DNA of 64,000 nucleotides, taken from positions 1 to 64,000 of the forward strand of contig JAFROX010000006.1 of assembly GCA_017429475.1 (NCBI GenBank), written 5' to 3'. The stretch is from Bacteroidales bacterium (GTDB lineage Bacteria > Bacteroidota > Bacteroidia > Bacteroidales > UBA932). The translations under genes were made by a program, and so were the position numbers. The notes under the pieces are model-generated. The model saw only the letters and a list, made by a program, of their open reading frames with translations. It did not search any database and was not told the origin of the DNA. Shown here piece by piece: positions 25,910-35,049 of the stretch. Each line of letters opens with the position of its first letter. Positions within the stretch are counted from its first letter, which is position 1.

Positions 25910-28282
25910 ATGACTAGAATAATAAAGAAAACTATACTGTTTCTGGCTTTCCTCACCGTTTCCATACAGGGATTTGCGGCCAAAAGTCCAAGAGCCAGGG
26001 TAAATTTCGACTTTGACTGGAAATTTACACTTAACAATGATAATCCGGCATTTGCACAACCTGCTACAGACGACAGCGCTTGGGAGGATGTTCAGATTCC
26101 TCACGACTGGAATATCAAGGAAACTTTTGTAGAAGGACGTGGATCGGATGGATCGGCGGCAAATCTGCCAGGAGGAATTGGGTGGTATCGCAAGACCTTC
26201 GATGCACCTGCGTCATGGAAGGGTAAGTCGGTAACAATAATATTCGACGGGATACAGCACCAAAGCGATGTTTACATTAATGGTCATCATCTAGGATTCC
26301 ATCCTTACGGGTATACATCTATTGTCTATGACCTGACACCTTACCTTAAGTACGGCCAGAAGAATGTCATAGCCGTGAGGGCCAATACAACTGGGCAGCG
26401 CCCCCGTTGGTATGCAGGAGCAGGCATATACCGCCATGTAACCCTCGATGTCACCAGCCAGATTCATGTGGACACCTATGGCACTTACATTACGTTTCCT
26501 GAGGTCAGCAAAACAGCGGCTAGGGTAAATGTAGTGACTACCGTCAGAAATGATGGCAGCAAGACAGCAAACGTGACAGTCTCTCAGCGTATTCTGGATG
26601 CATCAGGCAAGCAGGTTGGAAAAGTTTCAAGTGCCAATGGCAGCATAGCTGAGGAAGCAGAAGGAGACATCACAGTCTCCATGGATATGACTATGCCTGA
26701 GCTTTGGAGTATCGAAAATCCATATCTGTATACAATGGAAACGACGGTAAAAGCCGCAGGTGCTGTCAAAGATGTCTATACAACAACATTCGGCGTTCGT
26801 TCAGCTCGTTTTGACAAAGACAGAGGTTTTATTCTCAATGGAGAACAAGTAAAACTGAAGGGAGTCTGCCTGCATACAAATTCAGGATCTCTGGGCGTGG
26901 CTATTCCAGACCGTTCATTCGAACGTTGCCTTGAAATACTCAAGGAGTATGGAGTGAATGCCATTCGTTTCGGCCATCACCAGCCACAGAGTGTCTTCCT
27001 CGATATGTGTGATAGGATGGGATTCGTGGTTTATGATGAGGCTTTCGACAAATGGAAAAGCGGTTATTATGCTCAATATTTCGATGAATGGTGGCAAAAA
27101 GACCTGGAGAATATGCTTCTGAGGGATCGCAACCATCCTTGCGTTGTGGTATGGAGCATAGGAAATGAGCTTTCGGAAGCTAATCTCACTACTGACGAAG
27201 GTGTCCAGAGGGCAGCTATGCTTCAGGATTTTGTTCACTCATTCGAGCCTACGCGGCAGGTCTCTCTGGCTGCGCAGAACAATCATCAGTTCAAGTTCGC
27301 AGGAGTCACCGATGTAATAGGTTACAATTATCTCGAAGCAAGGTTGATAGCCGAAAAGAACTCTGTTGCTCCTGACCGAATTACCCTTGTGACAGAAGAA
27401 CTACCATTCTACAGAGGAGAAGAGGGCAACATCCGCAGCTATACTCCACTTAATCCATGGGAACTTATCTCCCAGACTGACTTTATCGCCGGAGGTTTCA
27501 TATGGAGTGGCGTTGACTATGTCGGAGAAGCCTCAAGAGGGAGCCGCGGTTGGCCCAATGGATTGTTCGACGTTACTATGTATGAGAAACCACGCGCTGC
27601 ATATCATAGGGCAATGTGGAACGATGAACCCGTAGTCCGCATCAATGTTCCTTTCCAAGAGGCAGACATAGATATGGGACGTGACCTTTGGCAATGGCCC
27701 AAGGTCGTTAACCATTGGAATCTTCCCGAATCATATATGGGTTATGTGATACCTGTAGAAACACCGACCAATTGCGAAGAAGTGCAACTGTTTCAGGACG
27801 GACATCTGATGGGTTCGCAGAAGACAGCGGATTTCACCAACCACACCATAGTATGGTATCTGCCGTACAGGCCTGGAACTCTCGAAGCAAAGGGCCTGAT
27901 TGGCGGAGAAGTTGTTGCAAGTTGCACGATTACTACTGCTGGTGCTGTATCTAAGGCAGAAGTTAAAGCTGACCGTAACAGCATCAAGGCTGACGGGCAG
28001 GATCTAAGTTTCATATCGGTTCAGTTGCTGGATGAGAATGGAAACCCGGTTCAGACAGATGACAGGGAAGTGACGGTGAGTGTAGTAGGTGATGGCCGTC
28101 TGCTCGGTCTTGACAGCGGCGACCTTCGCAGGCAGGGCTCATTTGCAGGTAATTCTCTCAAGACCTATTTCGGTCGTGTGCAGGCAACTGTACAGGCAAC
28201 ACGCATGGCTGGTACTATAACAGTAAAGGTTGAGATCGAAGGCATCGAAACACCATATTACGTAGAAGTAAAAACGCTCTAA
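25910..28282 (+). CDS. Glycoside hydrolase family 2 (beta-galactosidase-like), exported
   Basis: A 790-aa enzyme with signal peptide (ending IQGFAAK). In order: a jelly-roll sugar-binding domain (WKFTLNND...IPHDWNI), an Ig-like sandwich, a TIM barrel, then DUF4982-like and bacterial Ig-like C-terminal domains. The acid/base Glu is in VVWSIGNELSEAN (about residue 420) and the nucleophile is probably the Glu in LVTEELPF (about 495). Likely activities are beta-galactosidase, beta-glucuronidase or alpha-arabinopyranosidase; motifs alone do not decide. It is the last gene of the locus and ends 3 nt from the convergent miaA. Confidence 0.92.
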   Translation: MTRIIKKTILFLAFLTVSIQGFAAKSPRARVNFDFDWKFTLNNDNPAFAQPATDDSAWEDVQIPHDWNIKETFVEGRGSDGSAANLPGGIGWYRKTFDAPASWKGKSVTIIFDGIQHQSDVYINGHHLGFHPYGYTSIVYDLTPYLKYGQKNVIAVRANTTGQRPRWYAGAGIYRHVTLDVTSQIHVDTYGTYITFPEVSKTAARVNVVTTVRNDGSKTANVTVSQRILDASGKQVGKVSSANGSIAEEAEGDITVSMDMTMPELWSIENPYLYTMETTVKAAGAVKDVYTTTFGVRSARFDKDRGFILNGEQVKLKGVCLHTNSGSLGVAIPDRSFERCLEILKEYGVNAIRFGHHQPQSVFLDMCDRMGFVVYDEAFDKWKSGYYAQYFDEWWQKDLENMLLRDRNHPCVVVWSIGNELSEANLTTDEGVQRAAMLQDFVHSFEPTRQVSLAAQNNHQFKFAGVTDVIGYNYLEARLIAEKNSVAPDRITLVTEELPFYRGEEGNIRSYTPLNPWELISQTDFIAGGFIWSGVDYVGEASRGSRGWPNGLFDVTMYEKPRAAYHRAMWNDEPVVRINVPFQEADIDMGRDLWQWPKVVNHWNLPESYMGYVIPVETPTNCEEVQLFQDGHLMGSQKTADFTNHTIVWYLPYRPGTLEAKGLIGGEVVASCTITTAGAVSKAEVKADRNSIKADGQDLSFISVQLLDENGNPVQTDDREVTVSVVGDGRLLGLDSGDLRRQGSFAGNSLKTYFGRVQATVQATRMAGTITVKVEIEGIETPYYVEVKTL

Positions 28283-28285
28283 AAG

Positions 28286-29143
28286 TTAAAGGTCAATCCA
28301 GCGAATGGCCTCGTCGCGTCCCCAGTAGGTCATCTGGCGCTTGGCATAATGCCGGGTGTTTCGCTTGATGGTGGATATGGCATCCTCCAGGGTGCAGAGG
28401 CCGTCGAAATAACTGAACAATTCTTTATAGCCCACGGTGTTCAGTGCCGTGAGGTTACGCAATGGCAGCAGGGTCCTTGCTTCTTCGAGCAGACCCTGCT
28501 GCATCATTTCGTCAACGCGGCGGTCGATGCGCTCATATAGCACGCTGCGTTCCCTGCGAAGTCCAATCTTTTCTATCTCGAACGGACGTCGTTTCGATGT
28601 TGAGGTCTTGTAGTCTGAGAATTTGCGCCCGGTGGCGATGGTTACTTCCAGGGCTCTGACGACTCTCTGCCAGTTGGCGATGTCTATTGCGGCATAGCTC
28701 TCGGGATCCAGTCTCTTGAGGTCCAGGCGAAGCGACTCTACGCCTTCCTCCTTGACCCGTTTTGTGAGTTGCTCCCTGAGCTCGGGATCTGCAGGAGGAA
28801 AATCGTCAAGCCCCTTGCAAAGCGCGTCGATGTAGAAGCCCGAGCCTCCGGCCATCACTACAGTGTCATATTTTTTGAAAAGTTCTTCCAACAGAGTCAT
28901 CGCGTCCAGTTCGAACATTCCGGCGGTGTAGGGCTCGGTGACGGAGCGGCAGGCTATGAAGTGATGTTTCACGCGTCGAAGCGTCTCTTTGTCCGGGCGA
29001 GCGACTCCTATGCGCATTTCCTTGAAAATCTGACGGGAATCACAGTTGACTATCTCCGTGCCCAGGCTTTCTGCGAGACTGACTGCATAGTCCGTCTTTC
29101 CCACGGCGGTGGGGCCGAGCACTATCGTCAGTTTTTTTGACAT
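28286..29143 (-). CDS. miaA: tRNA dimethylallyltransferase
   Basis: MiaA adds a dimethylallyl group to A37 of tRNAs that read codons starting with U, stabilising codon pairing. The 285-aa protein has the P-loop GPTAVGKTDYA, the DSRQIFKEMRIGVARP motif and AGGSGFYIDAL. It is slightly shorter than the enterobacterial form, as common in Bacteroidota. It follows the acidic-tail protein on the same strand with a 12-nt gap. Confidence 0.96.
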   Translation of the reverse strand: MSKKLTIVLGPTAVGKTDYAVSLAESLGTEIVNCDSRQIFKEMRIGVARPDKETLRRVKHHFIACRSVTEPYTAGMFELDAMTLLEELFKKYDTVVMAGGSGFYIDALCKGLDDFPPADPELREQLTKRVKEEGVESLRLDLKRLDPESYAAIDIANWQRVVRALEVTIATGRKFSDYKTSTSKRRPFEIEKIGLRRERSVLYERIDRRVDEMMQQGLLEEARTLLPLRNLTALNTVGYKELFSYFDGLCTLEDAISTIKRNTRHYAKRQMTYWGRDEAIRWIDL

Positions 29144-29155
29144 GAAAAGGGAATG

Positions 29156-29701
29156 TTAGTCGTCAGAACCGGAATCCACTCCGTCCTCGAACTCGCTGAA
29201 AACGTCGTCGTCCTTCTCGTCATCATCCTCGTCGTCATCTTCGTCGTCTTCGTCAAGGACGGAACTTCCGCCCGTCCGGGGAATGTAGACCTGGGGATCT
29301 TCATATTTTGCAGAGAACTGGTCGGGGTTGTGACCCTTTTCGAGGACTGTCTGGGGATAATGGCTCCTGGGATTTTCCAGCTCTTCGCCGACTATGGTCA
29401 GCACGATACAGCTGTTGTTGTGCATGTCGTAGCAGAACTGCAGCACGTTCTGGCCCTTCTCCACCAGTTGTTCGAAAGACACCTTGTCCATTGATCCGTA
29501 TCCGAGATCGAACAGCCCGTATACTGCGGCCATCTTGCCGTTGTCATCGATGGCGCGGTAGACTACAATCTGATCGGAAGAGAAACACAGATCGTTTATA
29601 ATGAATTTGTTGAAATTGAACAGACTCATATTGGCAGGGATTTCATACTCCCTGACGAACACCTTGCTGGAAGGAATAGTTGCTCTTATTTTGTAGATCA
29701 T
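29156..29701 (-). CDS. IS1096 passenger TnpR-like / pRiA4b ORF-3-like protein with acidic tail
   Basis: 181 aa. The first ~150 residues (KIRATIPSSKVFVREYEIPANMSL..., ending NCD-free HNPDQFSAKYEDPQVYIPR) resemble the family annotated as plasmid pRiA4b ORF-3-like or IS1096 TnpR. Despite the name it is a chromosomal, non-transposase protein in Bacteroidota. The last ~30 residues are almost all Asp/Glu/Ser, an unstructured acidic tail. Its position beside miaA looks conserved from memory, not proven here. Molecular role unknown. Confidence 0.7.
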   Translation of the reverse strand: MIYKIRATIPSSKVFVREYEIPANMSLFNFNKFIINDLCFSSDQIVVYRAIDDNGKMAAVYGLFDLGYGSMDKVSFEQLVEKGQNVLQFCYDMHNNSCIVLTIVGEELENPRSHYPQTVLEKGHNPDQFSAKYEDPQVYIPRTGGSSVLDEDDEDDDEDDDEKDDDVFSEFEDGVDSGSDD

Positions 29702-29727
29702 GTCAGTAAGCCGGAGCTCGTTTCATC

Positions 29728-29763
29728 ATTGCAAAAATATAAATAAAAGCCTACTTTTGCAAT
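29728..29763. promoter_or_regulatory. Overlapping divergent promoter palindrome
   Basis: ATTGCAAAA (29728-29736) and TTTTGCAAT (29755-29763) form an inverted repeat. On the plus strand TTG 29729-29731, 20 nt, TACTTTTG 29752-29759 drives the YigZ gene. On the minus strand TTG (29762-29760), 20 nt, TATTTTTG (29739-29732) drives the 29701 gene. Each -33 box thus overlaps the other promoter's -7 box, so the two polymerases must compete. The YigZ leader would be only a few nt. Confidence 0.6.
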
Positions 29764-29768
29764 CTGTA

Positions 29769-30383
29769 ATGGATTCAGTTACAAAACCGGTCACAGATTG
29801 CTACAAGAGCATCGCAGCTCCCTCAAGAGGCCTTTATAAAGACAAAGGGAGCAAATTTCTCTCTTTTGCGTATCCGGTTTCTTCAGAAGCGCAGATCAAG
29901 GATATAGTAGCGTCCCTCAAAAAGGAATATTTCGACGCACGGCACCATTGCTATGCATACCGTCTCGGCCTTTCCGGGGACAGATGGCGTGCAAATGACG
30001 ACGGAGAGCCTTCTTCTACCGCCGGCCGCCCCATCCTGGGGCAGATCCTTTCTGCCGAACTGAGCGACATACTGATAGTCGTGGTCCGCTATTTCGGGGG
30101 GATCCTGCTTGGCACCTCCGGACTCACGGTGGCGTACAAGACCGCCGCGGCGGATGCCATTGCAAACAGCGCCATAATAGAGAAGACTGCTTCTGAGTTG
30201 TTTGAGATAAGGTTCGACTACCTTCAGATGAACGATGTGATGAAGGCGATCAAGGAACTCCAGATCGTCCCGATGGATCAGATTTTCGACGAAAAGTGCC
30301 TGATCGTGGCTCCGGTGCGCCTGAGAGACATCCCCCGGTTCAAGGAAATGCTTAAAAGTACAGATATATGCCAAAGAGTTTGA
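29769..30383 (+). CDS. YigZ/IMPACT family protein (UPF0029)
   Basis: 204 aa from the ATG at 29769; the open frame extends to 29700, but that part lies across the promoter. The N-terminal IMPACT domain shows [46 protein letters not shown] and [15 protein letters not shown], a set diagnostic for YigZ. The C-terminal ~60 residues match the DUF1949 domain. It is linked to translational control or ribosome-associated stress in other bacteria, but the biochemical role is not settled. Its end overlaps pyrB by 16 nt. Confidence 0.92.
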   Translation: MDSVTKPVTDCYKSIAAPSRGLYKDKGSKFLSFAYPVSSEAQIKDIVASLKKEYFDARHHCYAYRLGLSGDRWRANDDGEPSSTAGRPILGQILSAELSDILIVVVRYFGGILLGTSGLTVAYKTAAADAIANSAIIEKTASELFEIRFDYLQMNDVMKAIKELQIVPMDQIFDEKCLIVAPVRLRDIPRFKEMLKSTDICQRV

Positions 30384-31273
30384 TATCAATCCACGATTTT
30401 TCCAAGGATGAGATGCTGCACATTCTGGATGTGGCTTCAGAGATGGAAAAGAACAAGTCCCAGAAGATTCTGGACGGCAAGGTGGTCGCCTGCCTGTTCT
30501 TCGAGCCTTCCACTCGTACGCGCCTGAGTTTCGAGACGGCTGCAAACCGTTTGGGAGCGAGGGTGATCGGTTTCAGCGACGTGGGTAACACCTCCATCAG
30601 CAAAGGCGAGAGCCTCAAGGACACCATCAAGATGGTTTCCAACTATGTAGACATAATCATTATGCGGCATCCCCTCGAAGGCGCCGCCCGCTATGCCAGC
30701 GAGGTCAGCAACCTTCCTGTCGTGAATGCCGGCGACGGTGCCAACCAGCATCCCAGCCAGACTCTGCTTGACATGTATTCCATCCGTCAGTCGCAAGGCC
30801 GCCTGGACGGCCTGACCATCAATATGGTGGGCGACCTGAAATATGGCCGTACGGTACACTCTCTGCTGCAGGCGATGAGCCACTTCGACCCGAGCTTCGT
30901 CTTCACCGCTCCGGCCGAGCTTCAGATGCCTTCGGAATACAAGCAGTTCCTGTCAGAAAGAGGCATCGCATACAGGGAGACGACTTCGCTGAACGAACAT
31001 CTCAACGACTGCGACATCCTGTATATGACAAGGGTGCAGCAGGAACGCTTCAGCGACCCTATGGAATATGAGAAAGTGAAGGATGTGTACAGGCTCGACG
31101 CCAGCATGCTCGGCGGCGTGCGCAGCAATATGAAGATCCTTCATCCTCTGCCCCGCATCAACGAGATATCCCTTGACGTGGACGACACGCCCTATGCATA
31201 TTATTTCAAACAAGCTGAGAACGGAATGTATGTCCGTATGGCAATCATCGCCTGCCTGCTCGGATACAGATAA
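30368..31273 (+). CDS. pyrB: Aspartate carbamoyltransferase catalytic chain
   Basis: PyrB makes carbamoyl-aspartate, the first committed pyrimidine step. The 301-aa chain has the carbamoyl-phosphate loop [27 protein letters not shown] and the C-terminal HPLPRINE. Because pyrI follows 14 nt later, the enzyme is probably the allosteric dodecamer. The start lies inside yigZ (16-nt overlap). Confidence 0.97.
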   Translation: MPKSLISIHDFSKDEMLHILDVASEMEKNKSQKILDGKVVACLFFEPSTRTRLSFETAANRLGARVIGFSDVGNTSISKGESLKDTIKMVSNYVDIIIMRHPLEGAARYASEVSNLPVVNAGDGANQHPSQTLLDMYSIRQSQGRLDGLTINMVGDLKYGRTVHSLLQAMSHFDPSFVFTAPAELQMPSEYKQFLSERGIAYRETTSLNEHLNDCDILYMTRVQQERFSDPMEYEKVKDVYRLDASMLGGVRSNMKILHPLPRINEISLDVDDTPYAYYFKQAENGMYVRMAIIACLLGYR

Positions 31274-31287
31274 TGGAGGATTAGATC

Positions 31288-31743
31288 ATGACAACGACAG
31301 CAAGACAGCTCATAGTCAACGCAATCGAGAACGGAACCGTGCTTGACCACATTCCTTCGGAGAATCTTTTCAAGGTGGTGGATATCCTCAACCTGGCGGA
31401 GTCGTCCAACCAGATCACCATAGGCTCCAACCTGGAGAGCAAGAGTTTCGGCCGCAAAGGCATCATCAAGGTGGCGGACCGCTATTTCGAGGACAACGAA
31501 CTCAATCGCATTGCCCTCGTCGCACCGCAGGCCACCATCAATATAATCAAGGACTACAAGGTCATAGAGAAGCACAAGATTTCGATACCCGAGGAGGTTT
31601 TCGGCATTGGCAAGTGCGCCAATCCGATGTGCGTCACCAACCATCAGAAGATAGCCACGCGCTTCAAGACGATAGTCGAAGGAGACCGCATCAATCTTCT
31701 CTGTCATTTTTGCGAAAAGACCACAAATATTATAAATTTGTAG
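31288..31743 (+). CDS. pyrI: Aspartate carbamoyltransferase regulatory chain
   Basis: PyrI binds nucleotides and relays CTP/ATP feedback to PyrB. Its 151 aa include the N-terminal allosteric domain and a C-terminal zinc site with Cys pairs in KCANPMCVTN and LLCHFCEK, the expected CxxxxC...CxxC arrangement. Length matches the family. Confidence 0.97.
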   Translation: MTTTARQLIVNAIENGTVLDHIPSENLFKVVDILNLAESSNQITIGSNLESKSFGRKGIIKVADRYFEDNELNRIALVAPQATINIIKDYKVIEKHKISIPEEVFGIGKCANPMCVTNHQKIATRFKTIVEGDRINLLCHFCEKTTNIINL

Positions 31744-31787
31744 CCCCTTACAAGGCCCTTTGAAAATCATAATAATCAACTGAATAA

Positions 31788-32861
31788 ATGAAGAAAGCTT
31801 ACAATTTTACCGCCGGCCCGTGCGTATTGCCGCAGCCTGCCATCGATGCAGCCATCGAGGCTCTCAAGGATTTTGCAGGAACAGGCGTTCCGGTAGTTTC
31901 TATTTCGCACCGTACCAAAGAGTGGACAGCCGTCATGGACGAAGCCCGCAGCCTGTGGAAGGAACTTCTTAACATTCCCGACAACTACGAAGTGCTCTTC
32001 CTTGGAGGCGGCGCATCAATGCAGTTCCTTTATGTGGCCATGAACTTCCTCGAGCACAAGGCCGCATATCTCGAGACTGGTGTCTGGGCAAAGAAAGCCC
32101 TCAAGGAAGCAAAGGGTCTCGGTGACGCCTATGCACTCGCATCAAGTGCCGACAAGACTTTCTGCTACATACCCAAGGATTTTGAAATTCCCACTGATAT
32201 AGATTATTTCCATATCACTTCAAACAATACCATCTACGGTACCGAGATCAGGCACGACATCGACAGCCCGGTTCCCCTGATCGCCGATATGTCCTCAGAC
32301 ATCCTGAGCCGTCCGGTGGATGTGAGCAAGTATGCCCTCATCTACGGAGGCGCACAGAAGAACGTAGGCCCTGCCGGCCTGGCATTCGCCATTGTCAACA
32401 AGGACGCTCTCGGCAAGGTAAGCCGCTATATCCCCACGATGCTCGACTACCGCACACACATCGAGGGCGGTTCGATGTTCAACACTCCTCCGGTATTCCC
32501 GATCTTCGTGATGACCGAGACCCTCAAGTGGCTCAAGGGAGTCGGAGGCGTCGAGGCTATCAACAAGCTCAACGTAGCCAAGGCTGAGAAGCTTTACGCA
32601 GAAATCGACCGCAACAGCCTCTTCCGCGGCACCGCAGCCAAGGAAGACCGCTCTATCATGAACGTTTGCTTCGTGATGGCAGAAGGCAGGGAGGCCCTTC
32701 AGGACGAGTTCCTGGCCTTCGCCCAGAGCAAGGGTATGGTAGGTATCAAGGGTCACCGTTCAGTCGGCGGCTTCCGCGCTTCAATCTACAACGCCTGCCC
32801 TATGGAGGCTGTGGACGCGCTCATCGCTTGCATGCAGGAATTCGAAGCAGATAAAAAGTAA
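31788..32861 (+). CDS. serC: Phosphoserine aminotransferase
   Basis: SerC converts 3-phosphohydroxypyruvate to phosphoserine with glutamate. The 357-aa protein starts [13 protein letters not shown] and has the PLP lysine in [13 protein letters not shown]. It is 44 nt after pyrI and 4 nt before serA, making a serine operon. The same transaminase may serve pyridoxal synthesis. Confidence 0.97.
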   Translation: MKKAYNFTAGPCVLPQPAIDAAIEALKDFAGTGVPVVSISHRTKEWTAVMDEARSLWKELLNIPDNYEVLFLGGGASMQFLYVAMNFLEHKAAYLETGVWAKKALKEAKGLGDAYALASSADKTFCYIPKDFEIPTDIDYFHITSNNTIYGTEIRHDIDSPVPLIADMSSDILSRPVDVSKYALIYGGAQKNVGPAGLAFAIVNKDALGKVSRYIPTMLDYRTHIEGGSMFNTPPVFPIFVMTETLKWLKGVGGVEAINKLNVAKAEKLYAEIDRNSLFRGTAAKEDRSIMNVCFVMAEGREALQDEFLAFAQSKGMVGIKGHRSVGGFRASIYNACPMEAVDALIACMQEFEADKK

Positions 32862-32865
32862 GAAA

Positions 32866-33789
32866 ATGAAAGTATTGGTAGCAACAGAGAAACCTTTCGC
32901 ATCAGTTGCAGTGAAAGGTATCCGTGAAATTGTGGAAAACGCTGGCCATCAGTTCGTGGCCCTCGAAAAATATACAGACCCCAAAGACCTGCTCAAGGCA
33001 GTCAAGGATGCTGACGCGCTCATCGTACGTTCCGACAAGGTCACTGCCGACGTTGTAAAGGCAGCCAAGAACCTCAAGATCGTGGTAAGGGCAGGTGCCG
33101 GCTATGACAACCTCGACCTCGACGCCCTCAGCGCTGCAAAGGTGGTGGCTATGAACACTCCCGGCCAGAACTCGAATGCAGTTGCAGAGCTTGCAGTCAG
33201 CTTTATGGTCTATATGTCCCGCAACCAGTACACTCCTGCCACCGGCAGCGAGCTTAAGGGAAAGACCCTCGGCGTGCAGGCCTACGGCAACGTCGGCCGT
33301 CTCGTGGCCAACATCGCCAAAGGATTCGGAATGAACATAATGGCTTTCGACCCCTTCATTCCTGCCGAGAAGATCGAGGCTGACGGAGTCAAGGTGGCTT
33401 CTTCTCTCGAAGAGCTCTACAGCAGCAGCAATTTCATCTCACTCCACATACCCGTAACTCCTCAGACCAAAGGCTCCATTGGCTATGCTCTGCTGAGCCG
33501 TATGCCGAAGGGAGGCTGCCTGGTGAACACTGCCCGCAAGGAAGTCATCAACGAGGCTGAACTGGTTAAGGTGCTTACCGAGCGTGAAGACCTCAAGTAC
33601 ATAACCGACATCGCAGCCGACAACCAGGCCGAGCTGAACGAGAAATTCGGTGTCCGCGTGTTCGCAACCCCCAAGAAGATGGGAGCCCAGACATCTGAGG
33701 CCAACATCAACGCAGGTCTTGCGGCAGCACGCCAGATATGCGACTTTTTCGCAACAGGCAACACCCGTTTCCAACTTAACAGGTTCTAA
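32866..33789 (+). CDS. serA: D-3-phosphoglycerate dehydrogenase, short form with catalytic Lys
   Basis: SerA oxidises 3-phosphoglycerate, opening serine synthesis. At 307 aa it has only the substrate and NAD domains, with no ACT or ASB domain, so serine feedback by the usual route is absent. The Rossmann loop is QAYGNVGRLVANIAKGFG and the catalytic Arg is in NTARKEVI. The position usually held by the catalytic His (TPHxGxxT) reads TPKKMGAQT, with Lys. From memory, such type IIIK enzymes are known from Bacteroides and Entamoeba. Confidence 0.94.
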   Translation: MKVLVATEKPFASVAVKGIREIVENAGHQFVALEKYTDPKDLLKAVKDADALIVRSDKVTADVVKAAKNLKIVVRAGAGYDNLDLDALSAAKVVAMNTPGQNSNAVAELAVSFMVYMSRNQYTPATGSELKGKTLGVQAYGNVGRLVANIAKGFGMNIMAFDPFIPAEKIEADGVKVASSLEELYSSSNFISLHIPVTPQTKGSIGYALLSRMPKGGCLVNTARKEVINEAELVKVLTEREDLKYITDIAADNQAELNEKFGVRVFATPKKMGAQTSEANINAGLAAARQICDFFATGNTRFQLNRF

Positions 33790-33800
33790 GACATTCAGAC

Positions 33801-35039
33801 ATGGTAAAAGTAAAACCCTTCGCCGCTGTCAGGCCGCCCAAGGCGGTCGTAAAGGAAGTGGCCAGCCGCCCCTATGACGTGCTGTCATCCGAAGAAGCAA
33901 AGGCCGAAGCAGGCGAGAAGTCGCTGCTTCACATCATCAAACCCGAAATCGATTTCGATCCTATAGCCGAAGAGCAGGATCCGCGTGTATATGAAAAGGC
34001 CGTGGAGAATTTCAAGCTCTGGCAGCAGCGGGGATGGCTTGTTCAAGATGCGAAGGAATGTTACTATGTCTATGCACAGACTATGGGAGACCGCACCCAG
34101 TACGGCCTCGTGGTTTGCGCCAATGTCGAGGATTATATGAGCGGTGCCATAAAGAAGCACGAACTCACCCGCAAGGACAAGGAAGACGACCGTATGAAGC
34201 ACGTCCGCATCCAAAGCGCAAATCTGGAGCCTGTGTTCTTTGCATATCCCGACAATACTGTCATAGATGCCATCGTTGCAAAGTATACCGCCGGCCAGGC
34301 AGAATATGATTTCGTTGCTGACGACGGCTTCGGCCACAAACTCTGGGTGATCGACAATCCGAAGGATATAGAGGTCATTACTGCAGCCTTCGCTTCGATT
34401 CCTGCCTTCTATGTGGCAGACGGACACCACCGTACCGCTGCGGCTGCCCGAGTCGGAGCCGAGCGCAGGGAACTCAATGCAGCCCACGACGGCAGCGAGG
34501 AATACAACTACTTTATGGCAGTCGTGTTCCCCCAGAGCCAACTCAAGATAATGGACTACAACAGGGTCGTGAAAGACCTTGCCGGTCTGAGTCCCGAAGA
34601 GTTCCTGACTGCTCTCAGGAAAGATTTCGAGGTGGAAGAAGTTAAGGGCAGCGGTCCTTACCGCCCGTGCAGGCTCCACAACTTCTCCATGTATCTTGGC
34701 GGCCGCTGGTATTCACTTACAGCCAAGGAAGGTACATATGACGACAAGGATCCTATCGGAGTGCTGGATGTGACCGTACTTTCAAACCTCGTGCTCGAGA
34801 AAATCCTGCACATCGGAGACCTGCGTACTTCCCACAGGATAGATTTTGTGGGCGGTATCCGCGGCCTTGGTGAATTGCAGCGCCGCGTGGACAGCGGTGA
34901 GATGGCAGTTGCCTTCGCCCTCTATCCCGTGACGATGGAGCAGCTCGTGAGCATTGCCGACACAGGCAACATAATGCCGCCGAAAACCACCTGGTTCGAA
35001 CCTAAACTGCGCAGCGGCATCACCATACACAAGTTCTAA
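33801..35039 (+). CDS. DUF1015 family protein in the serine operon
   Basis: 412 aa, cytoplasmic, no signal or membrane segment. Recognisable DUF1015 stretches are VKPFAAVRPPKAVVKEVASRPYD at the start, FYVADGHHRTAAAARVG mid-protein and DLRTSHRIDFVGGIRG near the end. It sits 11 nt behind serA. Its biochemical role is unknown to me; the conserved GHHRTAAA motif resembles nucleotide or phosphate handling, and the context points to serine or 3-phosphoglycerate metabolism. Confidence 0.85.
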   Translation: MVKVKPFAAVRPPKAVVKEVASRPYDVLSSEEAKAEAGEKSLLHIIKPEIDFDPIAEEQDPRVYEKAVENFKLWQQRGWLVQDAKECYYVYAQTMGDRTQYGLVVCANVEDYMSGAIKKHELTRKDKEDDRMKHVRIQSANLEPVFFAYPDNTVIDAIVAKYTAGQAEYDFVADDGFGHKLWVIDNPKDIEVITAAFASIPAFYVADGHHRTAAAARVGAERRELNAAHDGSEEYNYFMAVVFPQSQLKIMDYNRVVKDLAGLSPEEFLTALRKDFEVEEVKGSGPYRPCRLHNFSMYLGGRWYSLTAKEGTYDDKDPIGVLDVTVLSNLVLEKILHIGDLRTSHRIDFVGGIRGLGELQRRVDSGEMAVAFALYPVTMEQLVSIADTGNIMPPKTTWFEPKLRSGITIHKF

Positions 35040-35049
35040 CAACAAAGAC

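Noticed and set aside
29156-29701. Insertion-sequence or resolvase gene, because of the family name IS1096 TnpR
   Set aside because: No terminal inverted repeats, target duplication or transposase accompany it, and it sits in a housekeeping context beside miaA. The name is historical.
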